Source: CAWAYR01 sp050250875 (lineage in GTDB: Bacteria; Acidobacteriota; Vicinamibacteria; Vicinamibacterales; UBA2999). From it: a stretch of 64,000 nucleotides of DNA. Shown piece by piece: positions 27,947 to 35,680 of this stretch (the stretch's first letter is position 1; every line of letters begins with the position of its first letter). Where the stretch lies: assembly GCA_050250875.1 (NCBI GenBank), contig JBFWNV010000001.1, forward strand, positions 1,860,001-1,924,000. The letters are read 5' to 3'. A model generated the notes under the pieces. It made no database searches, was not told the origin of the DNA, and worked only from the letters and a program-made list of their open reading frames with translations. The position numbers were made by a program, and so were the translations under genes.

Positions 27947-29788
27947 ATGCACCACCGCCTCCTCGCCGTGCTCACGGCCCTCGCCCTCCTCGCCTCCCTC
28001 CCGTTAGCCGCGCAGCAGGCCCAGGCACCATCCGCGCCCCGCGACTTCTGGATCTACGCCTGGCGCACCCCCAAGATCACCGGCGTGGACGCCCGCGCCA
28101 AGGCAATGGCCGACGCCGGCTTCACCGTGGTCAACGCCGCACCCGAGGAGCTGGACGCCATCGCCAAACACGGCCTGAAGGCCATGGTCGAGACCAAGGA
28201 CGTGGCCGTGGCCAAGCGCCTGGCGTCGAACACGGCGGTCTTCGGCTATCACCTGGGTGACGAACCGTGGCCCGAGGCGGTGTTCGCCGGCATCGGCCGT
28301 AACTTCCGCGCCTTCCAGGCCGCGGCACCGCGCCACGTGCCGTTCGTCAACATGCTCTCGACCACCGGCGAGTTCCTGCGCCGCTACATGGACGAGGCCC
28401 GGCCCACGCTGCTCAGCTTCGACTACTACCAGTGGTGGTGGGGCAGCGACCGCTACTTCGAGAAGCTCGAGCAGTTCCGCGAGGCGGCGGTGCGCGCTGG
28501 CGTGCCGCTGGCGGCGTGCTTCGAGGTGTCGGCCAATCCTGGCGTCGAGTGGGGCGACCAGACGCGTCTCGCCGACAACGACCGGAAGCTCCGCCAGAGC
28601 ATCTACACGTCGCTGGCCTACGGCGTCACCGGCGTGGAGTGGTTCCAAGCCGACATGATCTTCACCGCCGGCACTGGCGCCCTCACGCCGGTGGGGGTTG
28701 ACGTGGCGGCCATCAACAAAGAGATCCTTCCGCTGGGCCGCGTGCTGGCGCCGCTCACCTCGGTGGACGTCTTCCACACCGCGCCGTATCCCGCCGGCAC
28801 GCGTAGCGCACCCAAGGAGCATTGGGTGCAGACCATCGCCGAGGAGGGCCGCGCCGGCTTCGTCACCGGCATGTTCCGCGATCGCATGGATCGCGACTAC
28901 GTGCTGGTGGCCAACCGCGACTACCGCGAGCCGCAGAACCTGGTGATGAAGCTGCAGTCGAAGTGGCTGGGCATCGCGCCGTGGTACGCGCCCAAGCAGT
29001 TCAAGTACGCCATCGACCGCTTCGATCGCGCCGCCGGCGCCTGGACGACCATCGCCAGCTCGTCGTCGGTGGGCTTCAACTACGTGATTCCGGCCGCGGA
29101 AGGCGAGCTGTTCCGCATCACCACCACGCTGACCACCGACGGCAAGGCCGAGGGCTGGACGGCGGCCGCCGCGCCCAATCCCGATCCGGCGCGCTTCGAG
29201 AAGGACATCGCCGCCTTCGAGGCGCAGGACAAGGCCGCACCGCCCGCGCCCGGCGGCACGCTGTTCGTCGGCAGCTCCAGCATCACGCAGTGGGACGTGG
29301 CGCGCGAGTTCCCCGACCTGAAGCCGATCAAGCGCGGCTACGGCGGCTCGCACGTCACCGACACGATCCACTTCGCGCCGCGCATCATCTGGCCCTACAA
29401 GCCGTCGCTCGTCGTGTTCTACGCGGGGGATGCGGACGTGGCTGGCGGCAAGACCGCCGAGCAGATTGCCAGCGACACCACGGCGCTGGTCGCGCTCATC
29501 CACAAGCAGCTGCCCGCGACCAAAGTGCTCGTGATCGGCACCAAGCCGAGCCCGCTGCACTGGCGGCACATCGAGACGATGCGGGCGGCCAACGCCGCCA
29601 TCAAGGCCGCGCTCGCCAACGACCGGCTGGCCGCCTACGCGGATGCCGAGGCGGCGCTGCTCGGGTCGGGCGGCCTGCCGCGGCCCGAGTTCTACCAGGG
29701 CAACGGGCTCAACCTGAGCCAGGCGGGCTACGTGGCGTGGACGGCGGCGCTGCGCCCGGCCATCATGCAGTTGCGCGCGGGGAAGTGA
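27947..29788 (+). CDS. Secreted TIM-barrel-like protein with degenerate SGNH C-terminal domain
   Basis: A 613-residue protein with a signal peptide (MHHRLLAVLTALALLASLPL). Residues 30-300 look like a glycoside hydrolase-type barrel (RDFWIYAWRTPKITGVDARA, ETKDVAVAKRLAS, FGYHLGDEPWPEAVFAG, LLSFDYYQWWWG, GVPLAACFEVSANPG). Residues 415-613 form an SGNH fold: block I GSSSITQWD (Ser) and block II GYGGSHVTD are kept. Block III reads YAGDADVAGG where relatives have an Asn in place of Ala, and block V reads NGLNLSQAGY where DGLHLS is usual. The catalytic Asn, Asp and His are therefore missing. Probably a polysaccharide-binding or modified enzyme. Confidence 0.75.
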   Translation: MHHRLLAVLTALALLASLPLAAQQAQAPSAPRDFWIYAWRTPKITGVDARAKAMADAGFTVVNAAPEELDAIAKHGLKAMVETKDVAVAKRLASNTAVFGYHLGDEPWPEAVFAGIGRNFRAFQAAAPRHVPFVNMLSTTGEFLRRYMDEARPTLLSFDYYQWWWGSDRYFEKLEQFREAAVRAGVPLAACFEVSANPGVEWGDQTRLADNDRKLRQSIYTSLAYGVTGVEWFQADMIFTAGTGALTPVGVDVAAINKEILPLGRVLAPLTSVDVFHTAPYPAGTRSAPKEHWVQTIAEEGRAGFVTGMFRDRMDRDYVLVANRDYREPQNLVMKLQSKWLGIAPWYAPKQFKYAIDRFDRAAGAWTTIASSSSVGFNYVIPAAEGELFRITTTLTTDGKAEGWTAAAAPNPDPARFEKDIAAFEAQDKAAPPAPGGTLFVGSSSITQWDVAREFPDLKPIKRGYGGSHVTDTIHFAPRIIWPYKPSLVVFYAGDADVAGGKTAEQIASDTTALVALIHKQLPATKVLVIGTKPSPLHWRHIETMRAANAAIKAALANDRLAAYADAEAALLGSGGLPRPEFYQGNGLNLSQAGYVAWTAALRPAIMQLRAGK

Positions 29789-29892
29789 GCGCAGAGGGCA
29801 GCTCTAAAGAGCGGGAGTAGTGCAGAGCGTCAGCTCTGCCAGGTCAGTGTTCTTGCACGGTTCTGCCGAACGCTTGCGGCGATTGCCACCAT

Positions 29893-29971
29893 ATTCTCCG
29901 CATTCAGTGCGGTGAATACTTGATTCGGCGCGGAGAATAGACCGATAATCACCGCATCTTCTGCGGCGAAT
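29893..29971. promoter_or_regulatory. Operator array upstream of fic
   Basis: Repeated imperfect palindromes built from ATTC-n-CCGC and GCGG-n-GAAT halves. Site 1 is at 29893-29917 (ATTCTCCGC-N7-GCGGTGAAT), site 2 is a compact 16-bp form at 29923-29938, and site 3 at 29948-29971 runs into the fic start codon. This is a likely autoregulatory operator for the wHTH in Fic. Confidence 0.65.
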
Positions 29972-31082
29972 GTCCACCTACATCCACGAACTGCCGGGCT
30001 GGCCGAACCTCGACTGGAACCGGGAAACACTCAGCCCTCGGCTGGCCGACGTGCGCCATCGCCAAGGACGCCTGATCGGCCGGCTGGAGGCGCTCGGTTT
30101 CAGCGAACAGGACCAAGCGGTCCTGCGCACGCTGACGACCGATGTCCTCACGTCGAGTGCAATCGAAGGCGAGGTGCTGGACGCCGACCAGGTGCGCTCG
30201 TCGGTGGCCCGCCGGCTCGGCCTCGACATCGGCGGGCTGACCGCGGCCGATCGTCACGTCGAGGGCGTGGTGGAGATGATGCTCGACGCCACCCGGGCGT
30301 TCGACCAGCCGCTCACCGACGAGCGTCTGTTCGCGTGGCACGCGGCCATGTTCCCCACCGGGCGCAGCGGCATGCACCGCATCACCGTCGGCGCGTGGCG
30401 CACCGACAGCTCGTCGCCCATGCAGGTGGTGTCGGGCCCGGTGGGCCGCGAGCGCGTGCACTTCGAGGCGCCAGCCGCCTCGCGGCTGCCCGGCGAGATG
30501 CGCGCCTTCCTCGGATGGTTCAACGCCCCTGCCGAGGGCGACGATCCCGTGATGAGGGCCGCGCAGGCGCACTTCTGGTTCGTCACCGTCCATCCGTTCG
30601 ACGACGGCAACGGCCGTATCGCCCGGGCGATTGCCGACATGGCGCTCGCACGCGGCGAAGGCAGCCCGCGCCGCTTCTACAGCATGTCGGCCGAGATTCG
30701 CCGCCAGCGCGACGACTACTACCGCATCCTCGAACAGACGCAGCGCGGCGCGCTCGACATCACGCCGTGGATGGCCTGGTTCCTTCAGTGCCTGGGCCGC
30801 GCCATCGACGGCGCGCAGGCCACCCTCGGCGGCGTGCTCGATCGTGCCAGGGTGTGGGAAAGACTCCGCGGCGTCGCTCTCAACGAGCGGCAGCGGACGA
30901 TGATCACGCGCCTCCTCGACGGCTTCGACGGGAAGCTCACCACGTCGAAGTGGGCGGCGCTCACGAAGACGTCCCCCGACACCGCGCTGCGCGATATCCT
31001 GCCGCTCGTGGCCGCGGGAATCCTGGTGAAGAGCGAGTCCGGGGGCCGCAGCACCAGCTACGCGCTGGCGCCGCTCGACTAG
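29970..31082 (+). CDS. Fic-family AMP-transferase with C-terminal winged helix
   Basis: A 370-residue protein with an N-terminal DUF4172-like segment, the Fic active site HPFDDGNGR at residues 208-216, and a C-terminal winged-helix segment (about 300-370: NERQRTMITRLLDGF, LTTSKWAALTKTSPDTALRD). The upstream motif TSSAIEGE (61-68) matches the inhibitory S/T-xxx-E-G/N helix seen in class II Fic proteins, so activity should be auto-inhibited. It would add AMP, or another nucleotide, to a target protein. The wHTH and the promoter array suggest autoregulation. It stands alone. Confidence 0.9.
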   Translation: MSTYIHELPGWPNLDWNRETLSPRLADVRHRQGRLIGRLEALGFSEQDQAVLRTLTTDVLTSSAIEGEVLDADQVRSSVARRLGLDIGGLTAADRHVEGVVEMMLDATRAFDQPLTDERLFAWHAAMFPTGRSGMHRITVGAWRTDSSSPMQVVSGPVGRERVHFEAPAASRLPGEMRAFLGWFNAPAEGDDPVMRAAQAHFWFVTVHPFDDGNGRIARAIADMALARGEGSPRRFYSMSAEIRRQRDDYYRILEQTQRGALDITPWMAWFLQCLGRAIDGAQATLGGVLDRARVWERLRGVALNERQRTMITRLLDGFDGKLTTSKWAALTKTSPDTALRDILPLVAAGILVKSESGGRSTSYALAPLD

Positions 31083-31141
31083 AATGCCCGGGCTCGGCAC
31101 ATCGCCAGCCTCGACACGACTGCGCTAAGGAGCCCCCCCCG

Positions 31142-31408
31142 ATGCTGTTCATGATCAGCTACACGTTCTCCCCCGACTCACGCAACGAGGTGCAGGACCG
31201 CTTCAAGAAGACCGGCGGCGGGCCGGGCGCCGGCGTGAAGATGCTCGGCCGCTGGCACGCCATCGGCGGCCACTACGGCTTCGTGCTCGCCGAGAGCACC
31301 GACGGCGTGGCGATCGGCAAGTGGATGCAGGAGTGGACCGACCACCTGGAGTTCGACGTCGTCCCGGTGAACGACGACGAGAACGTGATGAAGGTGCTCG
31401 GCGCCTAG
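31142..31408 (+). CDS. DUF3303-like small protein
   Basis: An 88-residue protein beginning MLFMISYTFSPDSRNEVQDR, with GVKMLGRWHAIGGHYGFVLAE and a WTDHLEFDVVPVNDDENVMKVL end. This is the compact ferredoxin-like fold of the DUF3303 family. No ligand-binding residue is evident. The ATG at 31142 follows a run of Cs. The 3' end overlaps the convergent methyltransferase-like gene by 4 bp. Confidence 0.75.
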   Translation: MLFMISYTFSPDSRNEVQDRFKKTGGGPGAGVKMLGRWHAIGGHYGFVLAESTDGVAIGKWMQEWTDHLEFDVVPVNDDENVMKVLGA

Positions 31409-32127
31409 GGAACGGCCCTGCGTGGTCCGGGCCGTGGCGCGTGACGCGACGGCCCGGATCCCGTCTCGCCCACGAAGATCACGTGGCGCGGGCCGCCCTG
31501 CTTCAAGCGTGCGCGGACGCGCTGCACGCTCACCGTGAACCCGGCGTACTTCAGCCGCTGCTCGAAGCGACGGTCCTCGTGGGCCGACCAGACGGCCAGC
31601 GTGCCCTCGGGTCGCAGCGCGCGGCGGATCGCCGCCAGTCCGGCATCGCCGTAGAGCCACTCGTTGCCCAGCGTGGTGAACGCCGACGGACCGTTGTCCA
31701 CGTCGAGCAGCACGGCATCGAAGCGCGCCTTGCTCGATCGCAGCAGGTGCTCGACCGGCCCCACCTCCACCTGCACCCGATGGTCCTTCAGCGGTTGATC
31801 GGCCAGCGGGCCGAGCGGCCCGCGGTTCCACTCGACGACGCCGGCCACCAGTTCGGCCACGATCACCCGCGCGCCGGGCGGCAGCACGTCGAGCGTGGCG
31901 CGAAGCGTGAACCCCATGCCGAGGCCGCCCACCACCACCACCGGCGCCTCGAGCGTGCGGGCGCGGCGGCACGCCACGTCGGCCAGCGCCTCCTCGGAGC
32001 CGTGCATCCGGCTCGACATCAACGGCTTGCCGCCGGCCAGGATCAGGTGCTCGCCCGGCCGGTGCATCAGCGCCATCTCGTCGCCCGAGGGGGTCGTGGT
32101 CTTGCCGAGCAGGTCCCAGCGGTTCAT
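31405..32127 (-). CDS. Spermidine synthase-like methyltransferase-fold protein
   Basis: A 240-residue protein with a Rossmann methyltransferase core: VVVVGGLGMGFTLRATLDVLPP (cofactor-binding Gly-rich loop), ARVIVAELVAGVVEWNRG, HLLRSSKARFDAVLLDVDNGP (aminopropyl-type Asp), SAFTTLGNEWLYGDAGLAAI and KQGGPRHVIFVGE. This resembles SpeE-like aminopropyltransferases, which use decarboxylated SAM. The substrate is not certain, since N-terminal substrate-binding residues are not typical. It is monocistronic. Confidence 0.75.
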   Translation of the reverse strand: MNRWDLLGKTTTPSGDEMALMHRPGEHLILAGGKPLMSSRMHGSEEALADVACRRARTLEAPVVVVGGLGMGFTLRATLDVLPPGARVIVAELVAGVVEWNRGPLGPLADQPLKDHRVQVEVGPVEHLLRSSKARFDAVLLDVDNGPSAFTTLGNEWLYGDAGLAAIRRALRPEGTLAVWSAHEDRRFEQRLKYAGFTVSVQRVRARLKQGGPRHVIFVGETGSGPSRHAPRPGPRRAVP

Positions 32128-32166
32128 CGAGGTCGCTCTACGATGTCACGCCTTGGACAAGCGTTC

Positions 32167-32199
32167 TCCCTGGTCCCCGGTCCCTGGTCCCTGATCCCT
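32167..32199. repeat. Degenerate heptanucleotide tandem repeat (TCCCTGG)
   Basis: About 4.7 copies of TCCCTGG with single-base variants (TCCCCGG, TCCCTGA). It sits between the methyltransferase-like gene and the M20 peptidase gene. Confidence 0.7.
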
Positions 32200-32220
32200 A
32201 CGGATTTCTTGACGGCGCAG

Positions 32221-32226
32221 TAGAAT
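32221..32226 (+). promoter_or_regulatory. Candidate leaderless -10 box (TAGAAT)
   Basis: TAGAAT ends 7 nt before the ATG at 32234; the nt between are CCGCGGG with no Shine-Dalgarno. The position fits a leaderless or near-leaderless transcript. Confidence 0.5.
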
Positions 32227-32233
32227 CCGCGGG

Positions 32234-33901
32234 ATGAAGCCCTCGACCTTCGCCCTCACCGCCGCCGCGCTCTCGGTCGCCCTCGTCGCGCTGCCGCAGG
32301 CGCAGCGGCCCGCCGCCCCCACGGCGAAGCCCGCCGCTGCCGCGCCTGTCGACCCGCGCGTCGCGAAGCTCAAGGCCCTGCTCGACGCCGACGTGTCGTC
32401 GCCGGCCATGTACGACCTCGGCCAGCAGATGAACGACATGGTCTTCAGCTTCGGCGAGATCGGCTTCCAGGAGTTCGAGACCCAGCGCTACCTGGGCAAG
32501 CTCCTGCGCGACAACGGCTTCACCGTGGAAGACGGCGTCGCCGGCATCCCCACCGCGTGGGTCGCCAAGTGGGGCAGCGGCAAGCCGGTGATCGCCTTCG
32601 GCAGCGACATCGACGGCATCCCGCAGGGCAACCAGAAGCCGGGCGTGGCGTATCACGACCCGATGGTCGAGGGCGCGCCCGGGCACGGCGAGGGCCACAA
32701 CTCGGGCACGCCGCTCAACATCGTGGCGGCGCTGGCGGTGAAGCGCATCATGGAGCGCGAGAAGCTGCCCGGCACGCTGATGATCTGGCCGGGCGTGGCC
32801 GAAGAGCTGCTCGGCACCAAGGCCTACTTCGTGCGCGCCGGTCTCTTCAAGGACGTCGACATCGTGCTCTACAACCACGTCGGCGCCAATCTGGGCACGA
32901 GCTGGGGCGATGGCGGCGGCAGCGGTCTGGTGTCGGTCGAGTACATCTTCGAAGGCGAGACCGCGCACAGCGCTGGCGCGCCGTGGCGCGGGCGGAGCGC
33001 GCTGGATGCGGTGGAGCTGATGAACGTCGGCTGGAACTATCGCCGCGAGCACCTGCCGCTGGCCCAGCGCACCCACTACGTGATCACCAACGGCGGCGAC
33101 CAGCCCAACGTGGTGCCGCGCAACGCCAGCGTCTGGTACTACTTCCGCCAGACCAACCACGACACCATCCGCGGCATGTGGGACATCGGCGACAAGATGG
33201 CCGAGGGCGCCGCGCTGATGACCAACACCAAGTGGACCTCGCGCGTGCTCGGCACCGCCTGGCCGCGCCACACCAATCGCGCCGTGGCCGAGGCCATGCA
33301 CGCCAACATCGAGTACGTGGGCCTGCCCAGGTGGAGCGACGAGGACATCGCGCTGGCCAAGGCCACCCAGCGGGTGATGAAGGTGCCCGAGATCGGCCTG
33401 GCCAGCGGCCCGATCGGTCCGCTGCGCGGCCGCGAGGAGATCCCCGACAGCGAGAAGTTCGGCGGCCCCTCCGACGACATCGGCGACGTCACCTGGAACG
33501 TGCCCACCGTGTCGCTCAGCTACCCGGCCAACTTCCAGGCCGGGCCCGGCCACAACTGGGCCAACGCCATCCCGATGGCCACGCCGATCGCGCACAAGGG
33601 CGTCAACGCCGGCGCGCGCGTGCAGGCGCTCACCGCGCTCGACCTGGTGCTGCGGCCCGAGCTGGTGCAGGCGGCCAGGGACTACTTCCAGACCGTGCAG
33701 CTCAAGCAGCGCAAGTACACGCCGTTCATCCGGCCCACCGATCAGCCGGCGACGTGGATGAACAAGGGCACGATGGACCGCTACCGCCCCGAGATGCGCA
33801 AGTACTACTTCGACCAGACGAAGTACAAGACCTACATGGACCAGATGGCCGCGCAGTTCGGCATCAAGTACCCGACGATCAAGGACGGCGCCACGCAGTA
33901 G
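32234..33901 (+). CDS. M20-family amidohydrolase, AbgB-like, exported
   Basis: A 555-residue protein with signal peptide (STFALTAAALSVALVALPQA). The catalytic region has FSFGEIGFQEFETQRYLGKL, a metal-site-like GSDIDGIPQ, GAPGHGEGHNSGTPLNIVAALA and LPGTLMIWPGVAEELLGTKAYF. There is a dimerisation insert (VEYIFEGETAHSAGAPWRGR), then a C-terminal PNVVPRNASVWYYFRQ stretch. This is the order of aminobenzoyl-glutamate hydrolase subunit B and related amidohydrolases. It would hydrolyse an amide in the periplasm. The next gene, a dienelactone-hydrolase-like enzyme, starts 26 bp downstream and may be co-expressed. Confidence 0.85.
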   Translation: MKPSTFALTAAALSVALVALPQAQRPAAPTAKPAAAAPVDPRVAKLKALLDADVSSPAMYDLGQQMNDMVFSFGEIGFQEFETQRYLGKLLRDNGFTVEDGVAGIPTAWVAKWGSGKPVIAFGSDIDGIPQGNQKPGVAYHDPMVEGAPGHGEGHNSGTPLNIVAALAVKRIMEREKLPGTLMIWPGVAEELLGTKAYFVRAGLFKDVDIVLYNHVGANLGTSWGDGGGSGLVSVEYIFEGETAHSAGAPWRGRSALDAVELMNVGWNYRREHLPLAQRTHYVITNGGDQPNVVPRNASVWYYFRQTNHDTIRGMWDIGDKMAEGAALMTNTKWTSRVLGTAWPRHTNRAVAEAMHANIEYVGLPRWSDEDIALAKATQRVMKVPEIGLASGPIGPLRGREEIPDSEKFGGPSDDIGDVTWNVPTVSLSYPANFQAGPGHNWANAIPMATPIAHKGVNAGARVQALTALDLVLRPELVQAARDYFQTVQLKQRKYTPFIRPTDQPATWMNKGTMDRYRPEMRKYYFDQTKYKTYMDQMAAQFGIKYPTIKDGATQ

Positions 33902-33927
33902 CGGAACGCCGCAGGAGGACCCGCATC

Positions 33928-34785
33928 ATGGACGAACTTTCGAGACGCGACTTCGTGGCCATGTCGGTGGCCGCCGGCCTCGCCGCCGCCGGCGACGCCG
34001 GGGCCCAGCCGGCCATGGCCGTCACCGAGAAGAACGTGGAGATCAAGACGCCGGACGGCACCTGCGACGCGGCGTTCATCCATCCGACCAGCGGCGCGCA
34101 CGCCGCCGTAATCGTCTGGCCCGACGCCTTTGGCCTGCGGCCGTCGATGCGCGACATCGGCAAGCGGCTGGCCGGCAGCGGCTACGCGGTGCTGGTGGTG
34201 AATCCGTTCTACCGGGTCGGCAAGGCGCCGCACTTCGGCGACATCACCAACTTCAGCTTCTCGAACCCGACCGACCGCGCCAAGGTGCAGCCGCTGATGG
34301 CCTCGGCCACCGCCGCCGGCGGCGCCGAGAAAGACGCCGCGGCATTCGTCGCCTGGCTCGATCAGCAGCCGCAGGTGGACAAGGCGAAGAAGGTCGGCGT
34401 GCAGGGCTACTGCATGGGCGGGCCGCTCACGATTCGCACGATGGCGGCGGTGCCGGATCGCGTCGGCGCCGGGGCGTCGTTCCACGGCGGCGGCCTGGTC
34501 ACCGATCAGCCGTCGAGCCCGCACCTGCTGGCGCCGAAGATCAAGGGCCGCGTGCTCATCGCCGTGGCCTCGAACGACGACGCGCGGCAGCCCACGGCCA
34601 AGGACGACCTGAAGAAGGCGTTCGACGCCGCCAAGGTGCCCAACGAGATCGAAGTCTACAAGGGCCTGCACGGCTGGTGCGTGGCCGACATGCCGCTGGC
34701 CGAGGGCAAGCCGATCTACGACAAGCCCGAGGCCGAGCGCGCCTGGGCGAGGCTGCTGGCGCTCTACAAGGCCGGACTGGTCTAG
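33928..34785 (+). CDS. Dienelactone hydrolase-family protein, Tat-exported
   Basis: A 285-residue alpha/beta-hydrolase. The N-terminus (MDELSRRDFVAMSVAAGLAA) is a twin-arginine leader. Catalytic residues are visible: nucleophile Cys162 in GVQGYCMGGPL, an acidic residue in ASNDDARQP (Asp217 or Asp218) and His248 in YKGLHGWC. Cys instead of Ser is typical of DLH. AGGAGG at 33913-33918 sets the start. It may act on lactones or esters in the envelope together with the M20 enzyme upstream. Confidence 0.85.
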   Translation: MDELSRRDFVAMSVAAGLAAAGDAGAQPAMAVTEKNVEIKTPDGTCDAAFIHPTSGAHAAVIVWPDAFGLRPSMRDIGKRLAGSGYAVLVVNPFYRVGKAPHFGDITNFSFSNPTDRAKVQPLMASATAAGGAEKDAAAFVAWLDQQPQVDKAKKVGVQGYCMGGPLTIRTMAAVPDRVGAGASFHGGGLVTDQPSSPHLLAPKIKGRVLIAVASNDDARQPTAKDDLKKAFDAAKVPNEIEVYKGLHGWCVADMPLAEGKPIYDKPEAERAWARLLALYKAGLV

Positions 34786-34846
34786 GTCGGTATCGGAGAG
34801 TCGTGGGGCGGAGCTTCAGCTCCGCCTCTGCGACTCGTGTCGGCGA

Positions 34847-35593
34847 TCACGGCAGGGTGACCGCCCACCGGCCGGCCGAGCCGACCGCGCCAGCGGCGGT
34901 CGGAACGACCACCAGCGTGGCACCACTGCTGTCGGAGCGCGTCAGCTGCGCTTCGCCATTGGCCAACGTCACCGTCGCGGCGTTCTGCGTGACCGACTCG
35001 TAGACGCACAAGGTGCCTGGCGCGGCCAGTGGATTGAAGACGTCACCCGGACACTGCGGTGTTGCGGTCTGGCCGACGCGCAGGACGACCACCGCCACCC
35101 CACCGGGCACGCGGCGGCCGAACGCAATGGGCGTAGTGTGGGCGTCGATCGAGGCCGCGGCGGTGAACGTCACGACGTAGCCGCCCGTCAACGTGACGCG
35201 CCTGGGCGACCCCGGCGCCGCCGCCGGATTGAAGGTGAACGCGCCGCCGTTGCCGTACTCGTCCGACCAGGACCCGGAGAGCGTCGACGGGCTGATCGAC
35301 GCGCTGGTGGCGATCGGGATGCCGTCGGGGCGGATCACGACCACGCTGAGACCCACGGTGCCGTTGGGATTCAGGTGGGCGCTGCCGTTCGCCGCCGCCG
35401 CCACCGCCCCGCCGCACTGGTCGTCGGTGCCCGAGACTTCGAAGACGGTCCCCTTCTGCTCGATGCGCAACGACAGCTGATTGCAGTAGGGCGCCAGCCG
35501 CCAGCGGAACGTCCCCAGCACCTGCGCGGACGCGGGCGGAACGAGCAACAGCACGACAGCAGCGCAGATCGCGGGCACAACGCGCATCATCAT
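34847..35593 (-). CDS. Exported hypothetical protein
   Basis: A 248-residue protein with a signal peptide (MMMRVVPAICAAVVLLLVPPASA). The mature part has paired Cys residues (APYCNQLSLRIEQKG, TDDQCGGAV) and later CPGD and GTLCVYES, with long beta-rich Thr/Val segments. I do not recognise a family; it looks like a small secreted beta-sandwich. GGGAGG lies 6 nt before the first of three successive ATGs, so the first is chosen. It is convergent with the DLH-like gene. Confidence 0.65.
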   Translation of the reverse strand: MMMRVVPAICAAVVLLLVPPASAQVLGTFRWRLAPYCNQLSLRIEQKGTVFEVSGTDDQCGGAVAAAANGSAHLNPNGTVGLSVVVIRPDGIPIATSASISPSTLSGSWSDEYGNGGAFTFNPAAAPGSPRRVTLTGGYVVTFTAAASIDAHTTPIAFGRRVPGGVAVVVLRVGQTATPQCPGDVFNPLAAPGTLCVYESVTQNAATVTLANGEAQLTRSDSSGATLVVVPTAAGAVGSAGRWAVTLP

Positions 35594-35680
35594 CGGAACC
35601 TCCCGGAACGCGGCCAGTCGTTCAGCGTTGGTCAGGCCTGTGGGGGCCTGCCCGGGCCGGCGGCATCCTAGCACTCCTGG

